Shown here: positions 1 through 7,997 of the stretch, one piece after another
How positions within the stretch are numbered: the first letter of the stretch is position 1
How the letters are laid out: the number at the start of each line of letters is the position of its first letter
NCBI GenBank assembly: GCA_012270555.1
Contig: JAAXIC010000049.1
Coordinates: 65,136-129,135, forward strand
DNA length: 64,000 bases
Direction: 5' to 3'
From: Chloroflexota bacterium
Lineage (GTDB): Bacteria; Chloroflexota; UBA11872; VXOZ01
Made by a program: the position numbers and the translations under genes
Notes under the pieces: model-generated
Database searches by the model: none
What the model saw: the letters and a program-made list of their open reading frames with translations, nothing else
Told to the model about the DNA's origin: nothing

Positions 1-851
1 GCAATATCACCGACCGCCGCGCCGGCCGGCTTGCGACTGAGATCAACCGTGAACTCTGCGCACTTTTGCGACACATACACGTACCTGAAGTTGAAATCTT
101 CGTCGAGACCGAGTCCGGGCATCGCGCCTTGGTGGTATTCCGTGGCGAGGGTCTTTCGGATCGTGTGACGGATACGGATCCGCAGCACACTGGCGTACCT
201 CCTCTCTCCGCCGAGCCGACGCAAGAGGACGCAGTTCCCATGGCGCAGATAATGAACGGCTTTCTCGCCGAAGCCTCTTTGGTGCTGCAAGGACAAGAAC
301 CCGCGAACTCGCTCCTGCTGCGCGGCGCCGCGAGCCTCCCTGATATTCCTACGCTGCCGCAAATCTATAGGCTTTCCCCGGCCGCGATCGCGGCCTACCC
401 CATGTATCGCGGCCTTGCCAAGCTTGTCGGCATGGAGGTGATCGAGACCGGAGACACCATTTGGGACGAGTTTGAAACCCTGCAGCAAAACTGGGAAGCG
501 TACGACTTCTTCTACTTTCATGTCAAAGCCACCGATACCGCAGGCGAAGATGGTGACTTCAACCGTAAGGTGCAGGTGTTGGAGGAGATCGACAGCCTGA
601 TCCCCGCCTTGCTCCGCCTGCAACCGGAGGTCTTTGTCATCACTGGGGACCACTCCTCTCCCTCTGCGCTGAGCGGACACTCTTGGCATCCGGTTCCCTT
701 CGCTCTCTACAGCACGACGTGCATCAGCGACGAAATCTCGGAGTTTACGGAACGCGCGCTTGTCCGGGGCAGCCTGGGTCGCTTCCCCGCGCAAGATGCG
801 ATGCTTCTGGCTATGGGCCATGCGCAAAAGCTCGCCAAGTACGGCGCGTAG
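1..851 (+). CDS. apgM: 2,3-bisphosphoglycerate-independent phosphoglycerate mutase, archaeal type (5' truncated)
   Basis: The reading frame is open from base 3 and stops at 851, so the N-terminus lies outside the window. It interconverts 3- and 2-phosphoglycerate in glycolysis, in the cytoplasm. Family marks seen: a DRRAGR stretch encoded near base 12, and TGDHSSPSALSGHSWHPVP near the C-terminus, which is the metal- and substrate-binding end of the alkaline-phosphatase fold in the apgM branch (distinct from the long GpmI enzyme). About 282 residues are visible of a usual 400 or so. The last 32 bases overlap the likely selA start, so the two genes may be translationally coupled although their functions are unrelated. 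Confidence 0.88.
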   Translation, partial: NITDRRAGRLATEINRELCALLRHIHVPEVEIFVETESGHRALVVFRGEGLSDRVTDTDPQHTGVPPLSAEPTQEDAVPMAQIMNGFLAEASLVLQGQEPANSLLLRGAASLPDIPTLPQIYRLSPAAIAAYPMYRGLAKLVGMEVIETGDTIWDEFETLQQNWEAYDFFYFHVKATDTAGEDGDFNRKVQVLEEIDSLIPALLRLQPEVFVITGDHSSPSALSGHSWHPVPFALYSTTCISDEISEFTERALVRGSLGRFPAQDAMLLAMGHAQKLAKYGA

Positions 852-2226
852 GGATAGCCTCCGCCGGCTACCCAGTGTAGACCGCTTGCTTCTCACGCCG
901 GCAGTTCAGTCCCTGAATCTCGACCTTCCCCACCCCATGCAGGTCGAATTGGCGCGAGATGTGCTGGCAGCGGCCCGCGCAGAGATCACCACGGGCAAAG
1001 GCGCGCCCTCGCTCGACGAGCTTGCCCAAGACATGCAAAACGCCGCTGCGCGCCTTAGCCTTCCCTCTCTCCGCCCCGTAATCAATGCCACCGGTGTGAT
1101 CCTGCACACGAATCTGGGGCGCGCTCCCTTGAGCCAAGCCGCGATCCAGGCAATGGTGTCAGTCAGCGCCGGCTATAGCAATCTGGAATTCGATCTTGAT
1201 GCGGGTGCGCGCGGCTCCCGGTACACGCATCTCGTTAATGCGCTAACGGCCTCGAGCGGCGCCGAGGACGCGCTGGCGGTCAATAACAACGCCGCCGCAA
1301 TCTTCCTCGTGCTGAGCGCTCTTGCCGCGGGCAAAGAGGTCATTGTCTCTCGTGGCGAAGCGGTCGAAATCGGCGGCGGCTTCCGCATTCCCGATGTCCT
1401 CGCCCAAAGCGGCGCGCGCCTCGTGGAAGTCGGCACAACCAACCGCACGTACGTAGAAGACTTCACCCAAGCGATCACACCGGCAACCGCCGCCGTCTTA
1501 CGCGTGCATTCGAGCAATTTTAGGGTTGTCGGCTTTACCCACGAGCCGGATTTGGCTGAATTGGTGGGAAAAGCTCAGCAGCACGGCATTCCCGTCATCT
1601 ACGACCTCGGCAGCGGCTCACTGCTAGACACAGCGGCCTTTGGCCTTCATCAAGAGCCAACGGTGCAAGAGACACTTGCCGCCGGCTGTGCCGTGGTGAG
1701 TTTCTCCGGAGATAAGCTGCTCGGCGGCCCGCAGGCAGGGTTGATTGTAGGCCAAGGCAATCTTATTGACACCATGAAACGGCATCCGCTCGCGCGTGCC
1801 CTGCGACTCGACAAAGCGACCCTTGCGGGCCTGGAGGCGACGCTGGCGCACTATCGCAAGCAAGAAGCGCTGTCCCACGTTCCGGTCTGGCGGATGATCG
1901 CGGCGCGACCGGACCGGCTGAAGCGGCGCGCGCGCGCCTGGCAACGTGCCATCACTGCCGCGCACGGTCACCTGCTGAGAACTGACATAGTCTCCGGCGA
2001 GTCGGCAATTGGCGGCGGGGCGCTCCCGGGAGAGACTCTGCCAACGTGGGTGCTGCGGTTCTCCTCGGCCGCGCGGTCGTCGGACTGGCTTGCCAAGCAA
2101 CTACGCGTGTCCAATCCGCCCCTCGTCGTACGCATCGAAGAAGATACCGTGATATTGGATCCGCGCACGGTCCTGCCGGAACAGGACAAGGCCGTTACGC
2201 GCGCCTTGACAACTCTCTCAACGTGA
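820..2226 (+). CDS. selA: L-seryl-tRNA(Sec) selenium transferase
   Basis: PLP enzyme that converts seryl-tRNA(Sec) to selenocysteinyl-tRNA(Sec) with selenophosphate. The protein opens with the SelA N-domain (LRRLPSVDRLL), followed by VINATGVILHTNLGRAPLS, and carries the PLP lysine in FSGDKLLGGPQAG (about K299). The length (468 aa) is normal. I chose the ATG at 820 because it leaves a short N-terminus before the conserved LPSVDRLL. An upstream in-frame start at 760 would add residues that are only out-of-frame apgM sequence. No strong ribosome site precedes 820, which fits coupling to apgM. selB, selC and selD are not in the window and I saw no gene here with an in-frame TGA, so use of selenocysteine is inferred from this gene alone. 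Confidence 0.9.
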   Translation: MRKSSPSTARRDSLRRLPSVDRLLLTPAVQSLNLDLPHPMQVELARDVLAAARAEITTGKGAPSLDELAQDMQNAAARLSLPSLRPVINATGVILHTNLGRAPLSQAAIQAMVSVSAGYSNLEFDLDAGARGSRYTHLVNALTASSGAEDALAVNNNAAAIFLVLSALAAGKEVIVSRGEAVEIGGGFRIPDVLAQSGARLVEVGTTNRTYVEDFTQAITPATAAVLRVHSSNFRVVGFTHEPDLAELVGKAQQHGIPVIYDLGSGSLLDTAAFGLHQEPTVQETLAAGCAVVSFSGDKLLGGPQAGLIVGQGNLIDTMKRHPLARALRLDKATLAGLEATLAHYRKQEALSHVPVWRMIAARPDRLKRRARAWQRAITAAHGHLLRTDIVSGESAIGGGALPGETLPTWVLRFSSAARSSDWLAKQLRVSNPPLVVRIEEDTVILDPRTVLPEQDKAVTRALTTLST

Positions 2227-2241
2227 GCGACGTTGCTGCGC

Positions 2242-2247
2242 TATAAT
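2242..2247 (+). promoter_or_regulatory. -10 box for the moaA leader transcript
   Basis: A perfect TATAAT sits just after the selA stop, and the structured leader follows it. No good -35 hexamer lies 16-18 bases upstream; a TTGACA at 2206-2211 is 30 bases away, too far to pair with it. If used, it would start a transcript near 2253 that includes the whole leader. Confidence 0.35.
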
Positions 2248-2254
2248 GAGAACT

Positions 2255-2400
2255 AAGCAGGCGTACGCGCCGGGGTCGGCGGGGCCAAAGCGTTGGATGC
2301 GTTGGGAAGTCCGACCTCCGCAGGAGTGCCAAGCGCACAGGGACACTCCTCATGCCGGTGCATCGTGCGCATGTCCGCAGGATAGCTAATCAATAGAGGT
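2255..2400 (+). promoter_or_regulatory. Structured leader upstream of moaA, candidate molybdenum-cofactor riboswitch
   Basis: The 180-base gap before moaA can fold well. AGGAGTG (2331-2337) pairs with CACTCCT near 2344-2350, CTCC-GCA-GGAG forms a small alternative hairpin, and CATGC pairs with GCATG around 2351-2373. Moco RNA motifs are known in front of moaA in many bacteria and the CGACCTCCGCAGGAG segment looks similar to what I remember of them, but I cannot verify the consensus. What I see is a stable multi-hairpin leader in the right place. That it binds the cofactor is inference. Confidence 0.35.
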
Positions 2401-2408
2401 AGGATTGC

Positions 2409-3407
2409 ATGCAGCCGCTGATCGACAGCTTCGGTCGGCAGATCGAAAACCTGCGCATCTCGATAACGGACCGCTGCAACTTTCGTTGCCGCTACTGCAT
2501 GCCCGAAGAGATGATGCAGTGGGTGCCGCGTGATGAAATCTTAACGTACGAAGAGATCGAGCGGCTTGCCCGGCTTTTTGTCCGCCTTGGCATTCGTGAC
2601 ATTCGCATCACCGGCGGCGAGCCAACGGTGCGCAAAGATCTCCCTTACCTCATCAGCCGCTTGCGCCTGATCGATGACCTGGAGAGCCTCTCGATCACGA
2701 CCAACGGCTTCCGTCTCAAAGCGCTGGCCAAGCCCCTGGCCGAGGCGGGGCTTACGCGCATCAACGTGAGCCTGGATAGTCTCGTGCCGGAGCACTTTGC
2801 CTACATCACGCGCAGAAACGCGCTCAACGCGGTGATGGAAGGCCTAGAGGAACTCGAAAAGTACCCTGCCATTAGCCCAATCAAGCTAAACTGCGTCGGT
2901 ATTCGCGGTTTCACGGAGCGTGAGGTGGTGGCGTTCGCTGAGTTGGCGCGCCGCAAGCCCTACGTGGTGCGCTTCATCGAGTTCATGCCCTTGGACGCGG
3001 ACGGCATCTGGCGGGAAGAGAACGTGCTCACGGGACGTGAAATCCTGGATATGATCAACGAGGCGATGCCTGTCCCGCTGGTGCCCATTCCCACCGACCC
3101 CTCCTCGACCTCGCGCGTCTATCAGTTTGCCGACGGCAATGGTGAAATCGGCTTCATTAATCCCGTGAGTGAGCCATTCTGCGCCACGTGCAACCGCATT
3201 CGCCTCACGGCGGAGGGTATGCTGCGCACCTGCCTCTTCTCTGTGCGTGAGACCGACCTGCGCCTGCCCTTGCGCGATGGCGCTACTGACGACGAGCTTG
3301 AGCACATCATTCGCGCCGCTATCTGGCAGAAGGAGCTCAAGCACCGCATCAACGAGGGCGAGTTCTTCCAGCGCGCCAACCGCACCATGTCCCAGATCGG
3401 CGGCTAG
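2409..3407 (+). CDS. moaA: GTP 3',8-cyclase MoaA
   Basis: Radical-SAM enzyme for the first step of molybdenum cofactor synthesis, GTP to 3',8-cyclo-7,8-dihydro-GTP. The N-terminal cluster motif CNFRCRYC binds the SAM iron-sulfur cluster. The second cluster is in the C-terminal half (CATCNRIRLTAEGMLRTC). The chain ends in the double glycine typical of MoaA (QIGG). The length of 332 aa is normal. A good ribosome site (GAGGTAGGA) precedes the ATG. moaC, moaE and the rest are not nearby. The product would serve the molybdenum hydroxylase at 27.3-31.2 kb. Confidence 0.95.
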   Translation: MQPLIDSFGRQIENLRISITDRCNFRCRYCMPEEMMQWVPRDEILTYEEIERLARLFVRLGIRDIRITGGEPTVRKDLPYLISRLRLIDDLESLSITTNGFRLKALAKPLAEAGLTRINVSLDSLVPEHFAYITRRNALNAVMEGLEELEKYPAISPIKLNCVGIRGFTEREVVAFAELARRKPYVVRFIEFMPLDADGIWREENVLTGREILDMINEAMPVPLVPIPTDPSSTSRVYQFADGNGEIGFINPVSEPFCATCNRIRLTAEGMLRTCLFSVRETDLRLPLRDGATDDELEHIIRAAIWQKELKHRINEGEFFQRANRTMSQIGG

Positions 3408-3826
3408 CTCGGCGTCTCGCTTTTCGCGCTCTTCGGCTATCGTCACGTCGGCCTCTCCGGCAAATCGAGCTTCCGCCACCAACGGCCTCTGAGCCCATCG
3501 GTATCTCTTCTTGCACCCTCAACGGTCGGTTCCTGCCTGCCGGCCCCTGGATTGCGACATCCCATTGCCATCGTGTTCCCAAGACACTACAAGGCATGAG
3601 CATCGAGCGAGAGGCCTAGTGGTCCAACTATTTTGGATTGATGGGTAGCGCAGGTTTGTAACCTGCGCAGTTGTCCTGCGCCGTCGGTGACACTTACCCA
3701 TGATTACAATGTTGTTGGACTACTAGTGCAAAGAGCGCTCCCGCCAAGAACCTTGCAGAACTGTGAAAAATACAGCGCGCAAACACAATAGCGGTATACA
3801 TTTTTTCTCTCTTTTTCCTCATTTAG
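3408..3826. other. Intergenic stretch with a MITE-like repeat
   Basis: I see no convincing gene between moaA and the DUF2089 gene. The interval holds the palindrome-containing element at 3616-3726, and an AT-rich stretch leads into the promoter at 3827. Confidence 0.6.
3616..3726. repeat. MITE-like 111-bp element with terminal inverted repeats and a central family-A palindrome
   Basis: The ends are CTAGTGGTCCAACTA and, read from the other strand, CTAGTAGTCCAACAA: 15-base arms matching at 13 positions, both starting with CTAG. Between them (3648-3668) lies the perfect palindrome GCGCAGGTT-TGT-AACCTGCGC, which recurs elsewhere in the window without these outer arms. There is no open reading frame inside, so any movement would need a transposase in trans. 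Confidence 0.5.
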
Positions 3827-3855
3827 TTGACATCTTCTGTGCGCTCTGCTATAGT
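3827..3855 (+). promoter_or_regulatory. Sigma-70 type promoter for the DUF2089/DUF4097 pair
   Basis: TTGACA (3827-3832) and TATAGT (3850-3855) are separated by 17 bases, with an AT-rich stretch upstream. It lies about 50 bases before the ATG at 3905. This is the clearest housekeeping-type promoter in the window. Confidence 0.75.
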
Positions 3856-3904
3856 TTCTAAAGATGAAGGTTAGAATACCTAAACTGTTCGTGGGAGGCA
3901 TGCC

Positions 3905-4306
3905 ATGCGGAACATCTTGGGTAGTTCCCAGTCGCCGGAAGTGCTTGGGCGCTGCCCCGTATGCTCGAGCGAACTCACCGTACAGCGCTTGCGTTGTTCG
4001 TCGTGCAATGTCGCTCTGGAGGGGGAGTTTCACCTCAATCCGTTCAATCGTCTCTCCTCGGAACAGCAACGCTTCGTAGAGATTTTTCTTGTCGCTCGCG
4101 GCAACATGAGCGAGGTGCAAAAGGAGTTGGGTGTCTCTTACCCCACAGTGCGCGCGCGCCTGGAGGAGATCATCAGTCAACTTGGCCACGAACCGGCCTC
4201 AGGTGAAGCTGCCTTACAAGCTGAGCGTCTCAGCACCCTTCAGGAAGTGGAGAGTGGAGAACTCAGCGTTGAAGAAGCCTTACGCCGCCTGGCAAACAGG
4301 GAGTAG
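3905..4306 (+). CDS. DUF2089 family zinc-ribbon/HTH protein
   Basis: The N-terminal zinc ribbon carries two CxxC pairs (CPVC near residue 18, CSSC near 31). The helical part that follows contains the family signature LSSEQQRFVEIFLVARGNMSEVQ and GVSYPTVRARLEEI, an HTH-like segment. The C-terminus has a SHOCT-like SGELSVEEALRRL helix pair that also begins the next protein. GGGAGG precedes the ATG at 3905, which is why I prefer it to the out-of-frame ATG at 3900. The family is found next to DUF4097 proteins and is thought to be regulatory, but its function is not established. It is co-transcribed with the gene starting 6 bases downstream. Confidence 0.85.
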   Translation: MRNILGSSQSPEVLGRCPVCSSELTVQRLRCSSCNVALEGEFHLNPFNRLSSEQQRFVEIFLVARGNMSEVQKELGVSYPTVRARLEEIISQLGHEPASGEAALQAERLSTLQEVESGELSVEEALRRLANRE

Positions 4307-4311
4307 CAAAA

Positions 4312-5379
4312 ATGGGCGCGGAAGAACGTCTGATACTTGAAATGCTGCGTGAAGGCAAAATCTCGGTAGAAGACGCAGAACGCCTGCTTGGCGCAATCCG
4401 AAACGGCAGCGAGAACACAGACCGTAAAGTTTCGTCGTTTCTGGAAAGTAACTGGTGGGAGGAAATCGAACGCTCTCTCGGCGAGACACTTTCTAAAGTC
4501 GAGGACCGCATCTCACGCGCGGTGACAGACCTGCCGAGAGGGAACATCCGTATGCCCTTGCGGGGCCTCAAACGGAAACGGCAGCGCGAAGAACAGGGCT
4601 ACACGCCTGTGGATCTAGACGATCAATCCTTTGCCATTCCATCTGAGGCGCGCATGGAAGTCGACATCGAAGGCAGCTCGCTCACTGTCGAGGAAGCTCC
4701 GGGAGATGTACAGGTAAGCTTCGACCGGGAGGGTCACGATTGGGAGTGGTCTGTGCTCAAGCTGGACAACACCTATGTGCTTTCCGTTTACGCAAACGCT
4801 GTTTGGGCCAGTGTGCCGAATGTTTCCCTGCGCCTGCCTGCCGTGCAGTCCTTGGCGTGTAGAGTCATCGGTGGTAGCATGTCAGGCCACAACCTCACCT
4901 CGCCGTTGGAAGCTTCAGTCTCAGGCGGAACACTTCAGTTGAGTGAGGTTAGCGGAGCACTTAATTTGGAGTCCGCGGGCGGAGCCATTGGCGTAGCGGG
5001 TAACGTTCCCGCACTTGTCGCTGCCTCCGCTGGTGGACCGGTCTCTCTTCATGGTGAAGTGAAAACACTTGCTGTGAAGGCTGCCGGAGGCGGTGTGAAC
5101 ATCAACCATGCGCTGCTCCAAGAGGGCGACCATCACGTCGAGAGCGCTGGCGGGGGAGTCATGCTCGTGCTCGACGCCGCCTCGGCAGTCTCCATCGAGG
5201 CTGCGGCTGCGGGTGGCGGTGTTGACGTGAATCTCCCAGGAGCATCGGGTGAAGCGCGGAACCGGTACGGCACCGGCCAGTACAGCGGTGCCTTAGGCGA
5301 CGGTACGGCCAAGCTACAATTGCGTAGCAGCGGCGGCAGCATCCGCATCCACGTTTCGGAAGAAGATGGCGCCTCATAG
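4312..5379 (+). CDS. SHOCT-like plus DUF4097 beta-repeat protein
   Basis: The first 30 residues (LEMLREGKISVEDAERLLGAI) are a SHOCT-like helix pair. The rest, from about residue 110, is a run of short beta-strands rich in Gly, Ser and Ala, repeating SAGGxV-type turns, as in DUF4097/LiaG-like right-handed beta proteins. I see no signal peptide or membrane span, so it should be cytoplasmic or act at the inner face of the membrane. It starts 6 bases after the DUF2089 gene with a GGGAG ribosome site. The pair may sense envelope or stress conditions as related LiaG/YvlB systems do, but that is by analogy only. Confidence 0.78.
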   Translation: MGAEERLILEMLREGKISVEDAERLLGAIRNGSENTDRKVSSFLESNWWEEIERSLGETLSKVEDRISRAVTDLPRGNIRMPLRGLKRKRQREEQGYTPVDLDDQSFAIPSEARMEVDIEGSSLTVEEAPGDVQVSFDREGHDWEWSVLKLDNTYVLSVYANAVWASVPNVSLRLPAVQSLACRVIGGSMSGHNLTSPLEASVSGGTLQLSEVSGALNLESAGGAIGVAGNVPALVAASAGGPVSLHGEVKTLAVKAAGGGVNINHALLQEGDHHVESAGGGVMLVLDAASAVSIEAAAAGGGVDVNLPGASGEARNRYGTGQYSGALGDGTAKLQLRSSGGSIRIHVSEEDGAS

Positions 5380-5510
5380 GGAGTCCCGATCAGTAAGAGC
5401 GGCCGGTTTTCTTTCAGGTGCTCTTCTCCCCGCACGTCCAGGACTCTAGGCTACCTCCACTCCCTTCTAGGAGCCCTTTGTACAACCCGTGCCGGTAGAC
5501 GAGAAGAACT

Positions 5511-5543
5511 CCCCTCACCCTAACCCTCTCCCTCAGGAGAGGG
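5511..5543 (-). repeat. Family-B palindromic repeat
   Basis: Copy of a dispersed palindrome with the general form CCCCTCACCC-TAACCCTCTCCC-n-GGAGAGGG. It is paired with an oppositely oriented copy 80 bases downstream (5625-5658), so the two could form one long hairpin between two convergent genes. Confidence 0.8.
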
Positions 5544-5624
5544 AACCTGAAGCCTGGGAAAGGGAGCCTGAGACTGAGAGAGGGAACTGGAGCCGATCCG
5601 ATTCACTTGGCTCCACATTCTGCA

Positions 5625-5658
5625 CCCTCTACCCCCGGGAGAGGGCCGGGGTGAGGGG
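5625..5658 (+). repeat. Family-B palindromic repeat, inverted partner
   Basis: This copy reads CCCTCT, a short loop, then GGGAGAGGG followed by CCGGGGTGAGGGG, in the opposite orientation to the copy at 5511. It lies between the DUF4097 gene and the convergent carboxypeptidase gene, where such a fold could also end transcription from both sides. Confidence 0.8.
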
Positions 5659-5719
5659 AAATTGGTGTCGATCCGGCCCAAGGCCACCTGTTTGGCAGAG
5701 TTACGCAAGGGTCTCCTTC

Positions 5720-6712
5720 TTAGGAACCCACCTGTGCAAAGCCATAGTCCAGCAGGACAGCCGCATCCGTGAAGTGCTGGCTGGAACCTAGCACTACCGC
5801 CAGCAAGTGACGTCCGTCTCGTTCCGCAACCGCGACCAAACAGAATTCGGCGTCAGGAGTCCAGCCCGGCTTGAGGCCATAGGTGCCGGCATACGTCCAC
5901 AGCAAGCTATTCAAATTCCATGGCCCGTACCAACCATGCTCGTCCGTAGCCGTAAATTCGATGCGCTTTTCGCTGACATAGTTAACAATGTCAGGCGTCC
6001 GTTCCAGCGCGTATTTTGCAAGCGCTGCCAGATCATGTGCTGACGAGTAATGCGGCAGCGTATCCTCATCATAGCCGGTTGGATTGCTCAGCTTCGTGTT
6101 CTGCAAGCCAAGCTCCAGTACTTTGGCATTCATGGCTTGCACAAACTCATCGTAGCCGAGCAAACCTTCCGCAACTGCGATTGCCGCATCATTGCCGGAA
6201 TCGAGCATCATGCCGTAGAGCAGTATGTTTAGGGGCACAACTTCGCCGGCCTTCAATCCCATGACATTCGGCTCCGCGCTTGCCGCGCGAGCGGAAACAA
6301 CCACTTTTTGGCTGGGATCGCCATTTTCCAAAGCGACGATAGCCGTGAGTATCTTCGTTGTGCTCGCTGGGGCGCGCTGCTCGTGCTCATTTCGTGCATA
6401 GAGCACTGCCTTGGTAGAAAGATCTACAAGGATCGCAGACTTTGCTGTGAAGTTTTCGAGCGCAGGCGCAGGATTCTCTTCCAGCCAAGCATAGGAGAAG
6501 TGGGGTTCCGGCGGGGATATGGTAGCAACGATTCTTGCGGCAGCCACTGGCGTATTCTCAGCCACCGTAATTATCGGTCCAGATGGCTCCGGGGTAAGCC
6601 GCGTCAGCAGGACTGCGCCCCCTACTGCCACAACCATAGCAATAATCCACACACGAAACGCGGGTCGTCTGCGCGAAGGTGGTGAGGGAGGTTGATACCT
6701 GTACGATCCCAT
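5720..6712 (-). CDS. D-alanyl-D-alanine carboxypeptidase, peptidase S11 (DacA/DacF-like)
   Basis: Trims the terminal D-Ala of peptidoglycan stem peptides on the outside of the membrane. A basic N-terminus and a membrane anchor (about residues 19-38) lead to the S11 domain. The SxxK motif is STTK (S117-K120) and the SxN motif is SGN (172-174). The third motif, normally KTG, reads KPG (281-283) within LKPGWTPDAEF. The C-terminal beta domain of PBP5 is absent, giving a short 330-residue protein. The KPG variant is the only odd point. The fold assignment is secure, but activity on the usual substrate is less certain. Confidence 0.85.
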   Translation of the reverse strand: MGSYRYQPPSPPSRRRPAFRVWIIAMVVAVGGAVLLTRLTPEPSGPIITVAENTPVAAARIVATISPPEPHFSYAWLEENPAPALENFTAKSAILVDLSTKAVLYARNEHEQRAPASTTKILTAIVALENGDPSQKVVVSARAASAEPNVMGLKAGEVVPLNILLYGMMLDSGNDAAIAVAEGLLGYDEFVQAMNAKVLELGLQNTKLSNPTGYDEDTLPHYSSAHDLAALAKYALERTPDIVNYVSEKRIEFTATDEHGWYGPWNLNSLLWTYAGTYGLKPGWTPDAEFCLVAVAERDGRHLLAVVLGSSQHFTDAAVLLDYGFAQVGS

Positions 6713-7046
6713 CCAGCTCGATCTACGCGGTCACACAAGAGATTCTTACAATGTAGCAGCCAAGCCTAGCGGACCAGTTGATCTCTGGGGCGCTCCGAAG
6801 AGACAGTCACCAAGCCTCAAGAGTACGGTCTACTACCATCCGCAAACCGCACACCATAAAAATGCCCAGGCTGAAATGCTTTCTAGCGGCCAAACCAGAA
6901 GGAGCAGGCATTACTGCGACGCGAAGCTAGACACCCGAGGAGCACAATCCTGCGCCCTCAAACAAAGGGTTCTAACCTCAACTAAGAGAGGCCAAACAAG
7001 GCCGCCCGCTGCCGCACTCAAGCAAGAGGCACAAAGCCCCTATAGG
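6713..7046. other. Intergenic stretch without recognised content
   Basis: This is the gap between the carboxypeptidase start and the end of the ABC operon, both on the minus strand. It contains a weak plus-strand open frame of 87 codons (from 6876) that lacks a ribosome site and any recognisable sequence. I see no repeat or clear promoter. Confidence 0.5.
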
Positions 7047-7985
7047 CTATTCAACAAGGCCCGTCCGGTCCACACTCTCCACAAAGTATCGCTGAGTGAA
7101 GAGATAGATGATGAGTGGCGGCATAATCACAAGGAATGACGCGGCCATGATTACGGCCTCGTTAAACTCATCCCCTGCGCCTTGGCCGGCCAGCATCTGC
7201 AACAACGCCGCGCTCAGAATGGAAAGACGTAACGGCAGCGTGAAGTTGTTTTGGTCGAAGAGATAGATCGTCGGCTCGAAGAAGTCATTCCAGTGCCATA
7301 CCAGAGAGAAGAGGAAGACAACAATAATTGCCGGCGTCGCCAAGGGCAGCATAATACGCCAGTAGACACTGAAGGGGCCGGCTCCGTCAATACGAGCCGC
7401 GTCCTCCAACTCATACGGCAAGTTTCTAAAGAACTGTCGGAACACCAGGATGAAGAGCGCGCCTCTGAGGCCATGACCGAAGAGCGCCGGGATCAGGAAG
7501 GGGAAGTACGTGTCCATGAACCCAAGGTTTCGGTAGAGGATGAAGAGAGGCACAATAATGGTCTGCGGCGGCACCAAAAAAGTGAAGAGAACCAGCAAGA
7601 AAAGAATATCGCGCCCCGGAAACGGTATGCGGGCAAAGCCATACGCCACGAATGAGCAGGCTACGGTCTGCAAAATGCCGGAACCAAGCGAAATGATGAT
7701 ACTATTGCGCGCAGCTTGCCAGTAGAGCATGCCGCTTATGGCAAGTTCATAGTTCCGCCAAAAGAATGTGCGCGGTATCCACAGTACGGTAAGGTCGGCC
7801 AAGTCCGCGACTGTCTTGAGCGACGTCGAGAACATGTAAATGACCGGGAAGAGGAAGACAAAGCAGACATTAATCAGGATGATATAGGTGGCAATGCGCA
7901 GGAACACTAATTCCCACCACTTGCGTGAGGTCAGTGCGCCCAATACGCCTGTGCGCTGCCGAATGACGAATACTGAATCTGCCAT
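7047..7985 (-). CDS. Sugar ABC transporter permease, MalG/UgpE type (second pair)
   Basis: Inner-membrane permease of about six helices (312 aa). The cytoplasmic EAA loop is EDAARIDGAGPFSVYWRIMLPLATPA, which docks to the ATPase. It is the last gene of the minus-strand operon and lies 12 bases after the MalF-type partner. No ATP-binding subunit is encoded in the operon, so a shared MsmX-like ATPase elsewhere is expected (inference from how CUT1 systems commonly work). Confidence 0.9.
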   Translation of the reverse strand: MADSVFVIRQRTGVLGALTSRKWWELVFLRIATYIILINVCFVFLFPVIYMFSTSLKTVADLADLTVLWIPRTFFWRNYELAISGMLYWQAARNSIIISLGSGILQTVACSFVAYGFARIPFPGRDILFLLVLFTFLVPPQTIIVPLFILYRNLGFMDTYFPFLIPALFGHGLRGALFILVFRQFFRNLPYELEDAARIDGAGPFSVYWRIMLPLATPAIIVVFLFSLVWHWNDFFEPTIYLFDQNNFTLPLRLSILSAALLQMLAGQGAGDEFNEAVIMAASFLVIMPPLIIYLFTQRYFVESVDRTGLVE

Positions 7986-7997
7986 GCCAGGTACTCC

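Noticed and set aside
2255-2400. Possible selC (tRNA-Sec) next to selA
   Set aside because: The region has hairpins but no T-loop sequence, no CCA end and no 8-bp acceptor pairing that I could find.
6876-7139. A small plus-strand open frame in the gap before the ABC operon
   Set aside because: Its composition is unlike a protein, it overlaps the end of the permease gene on the other strand, and no ribosome site is present.
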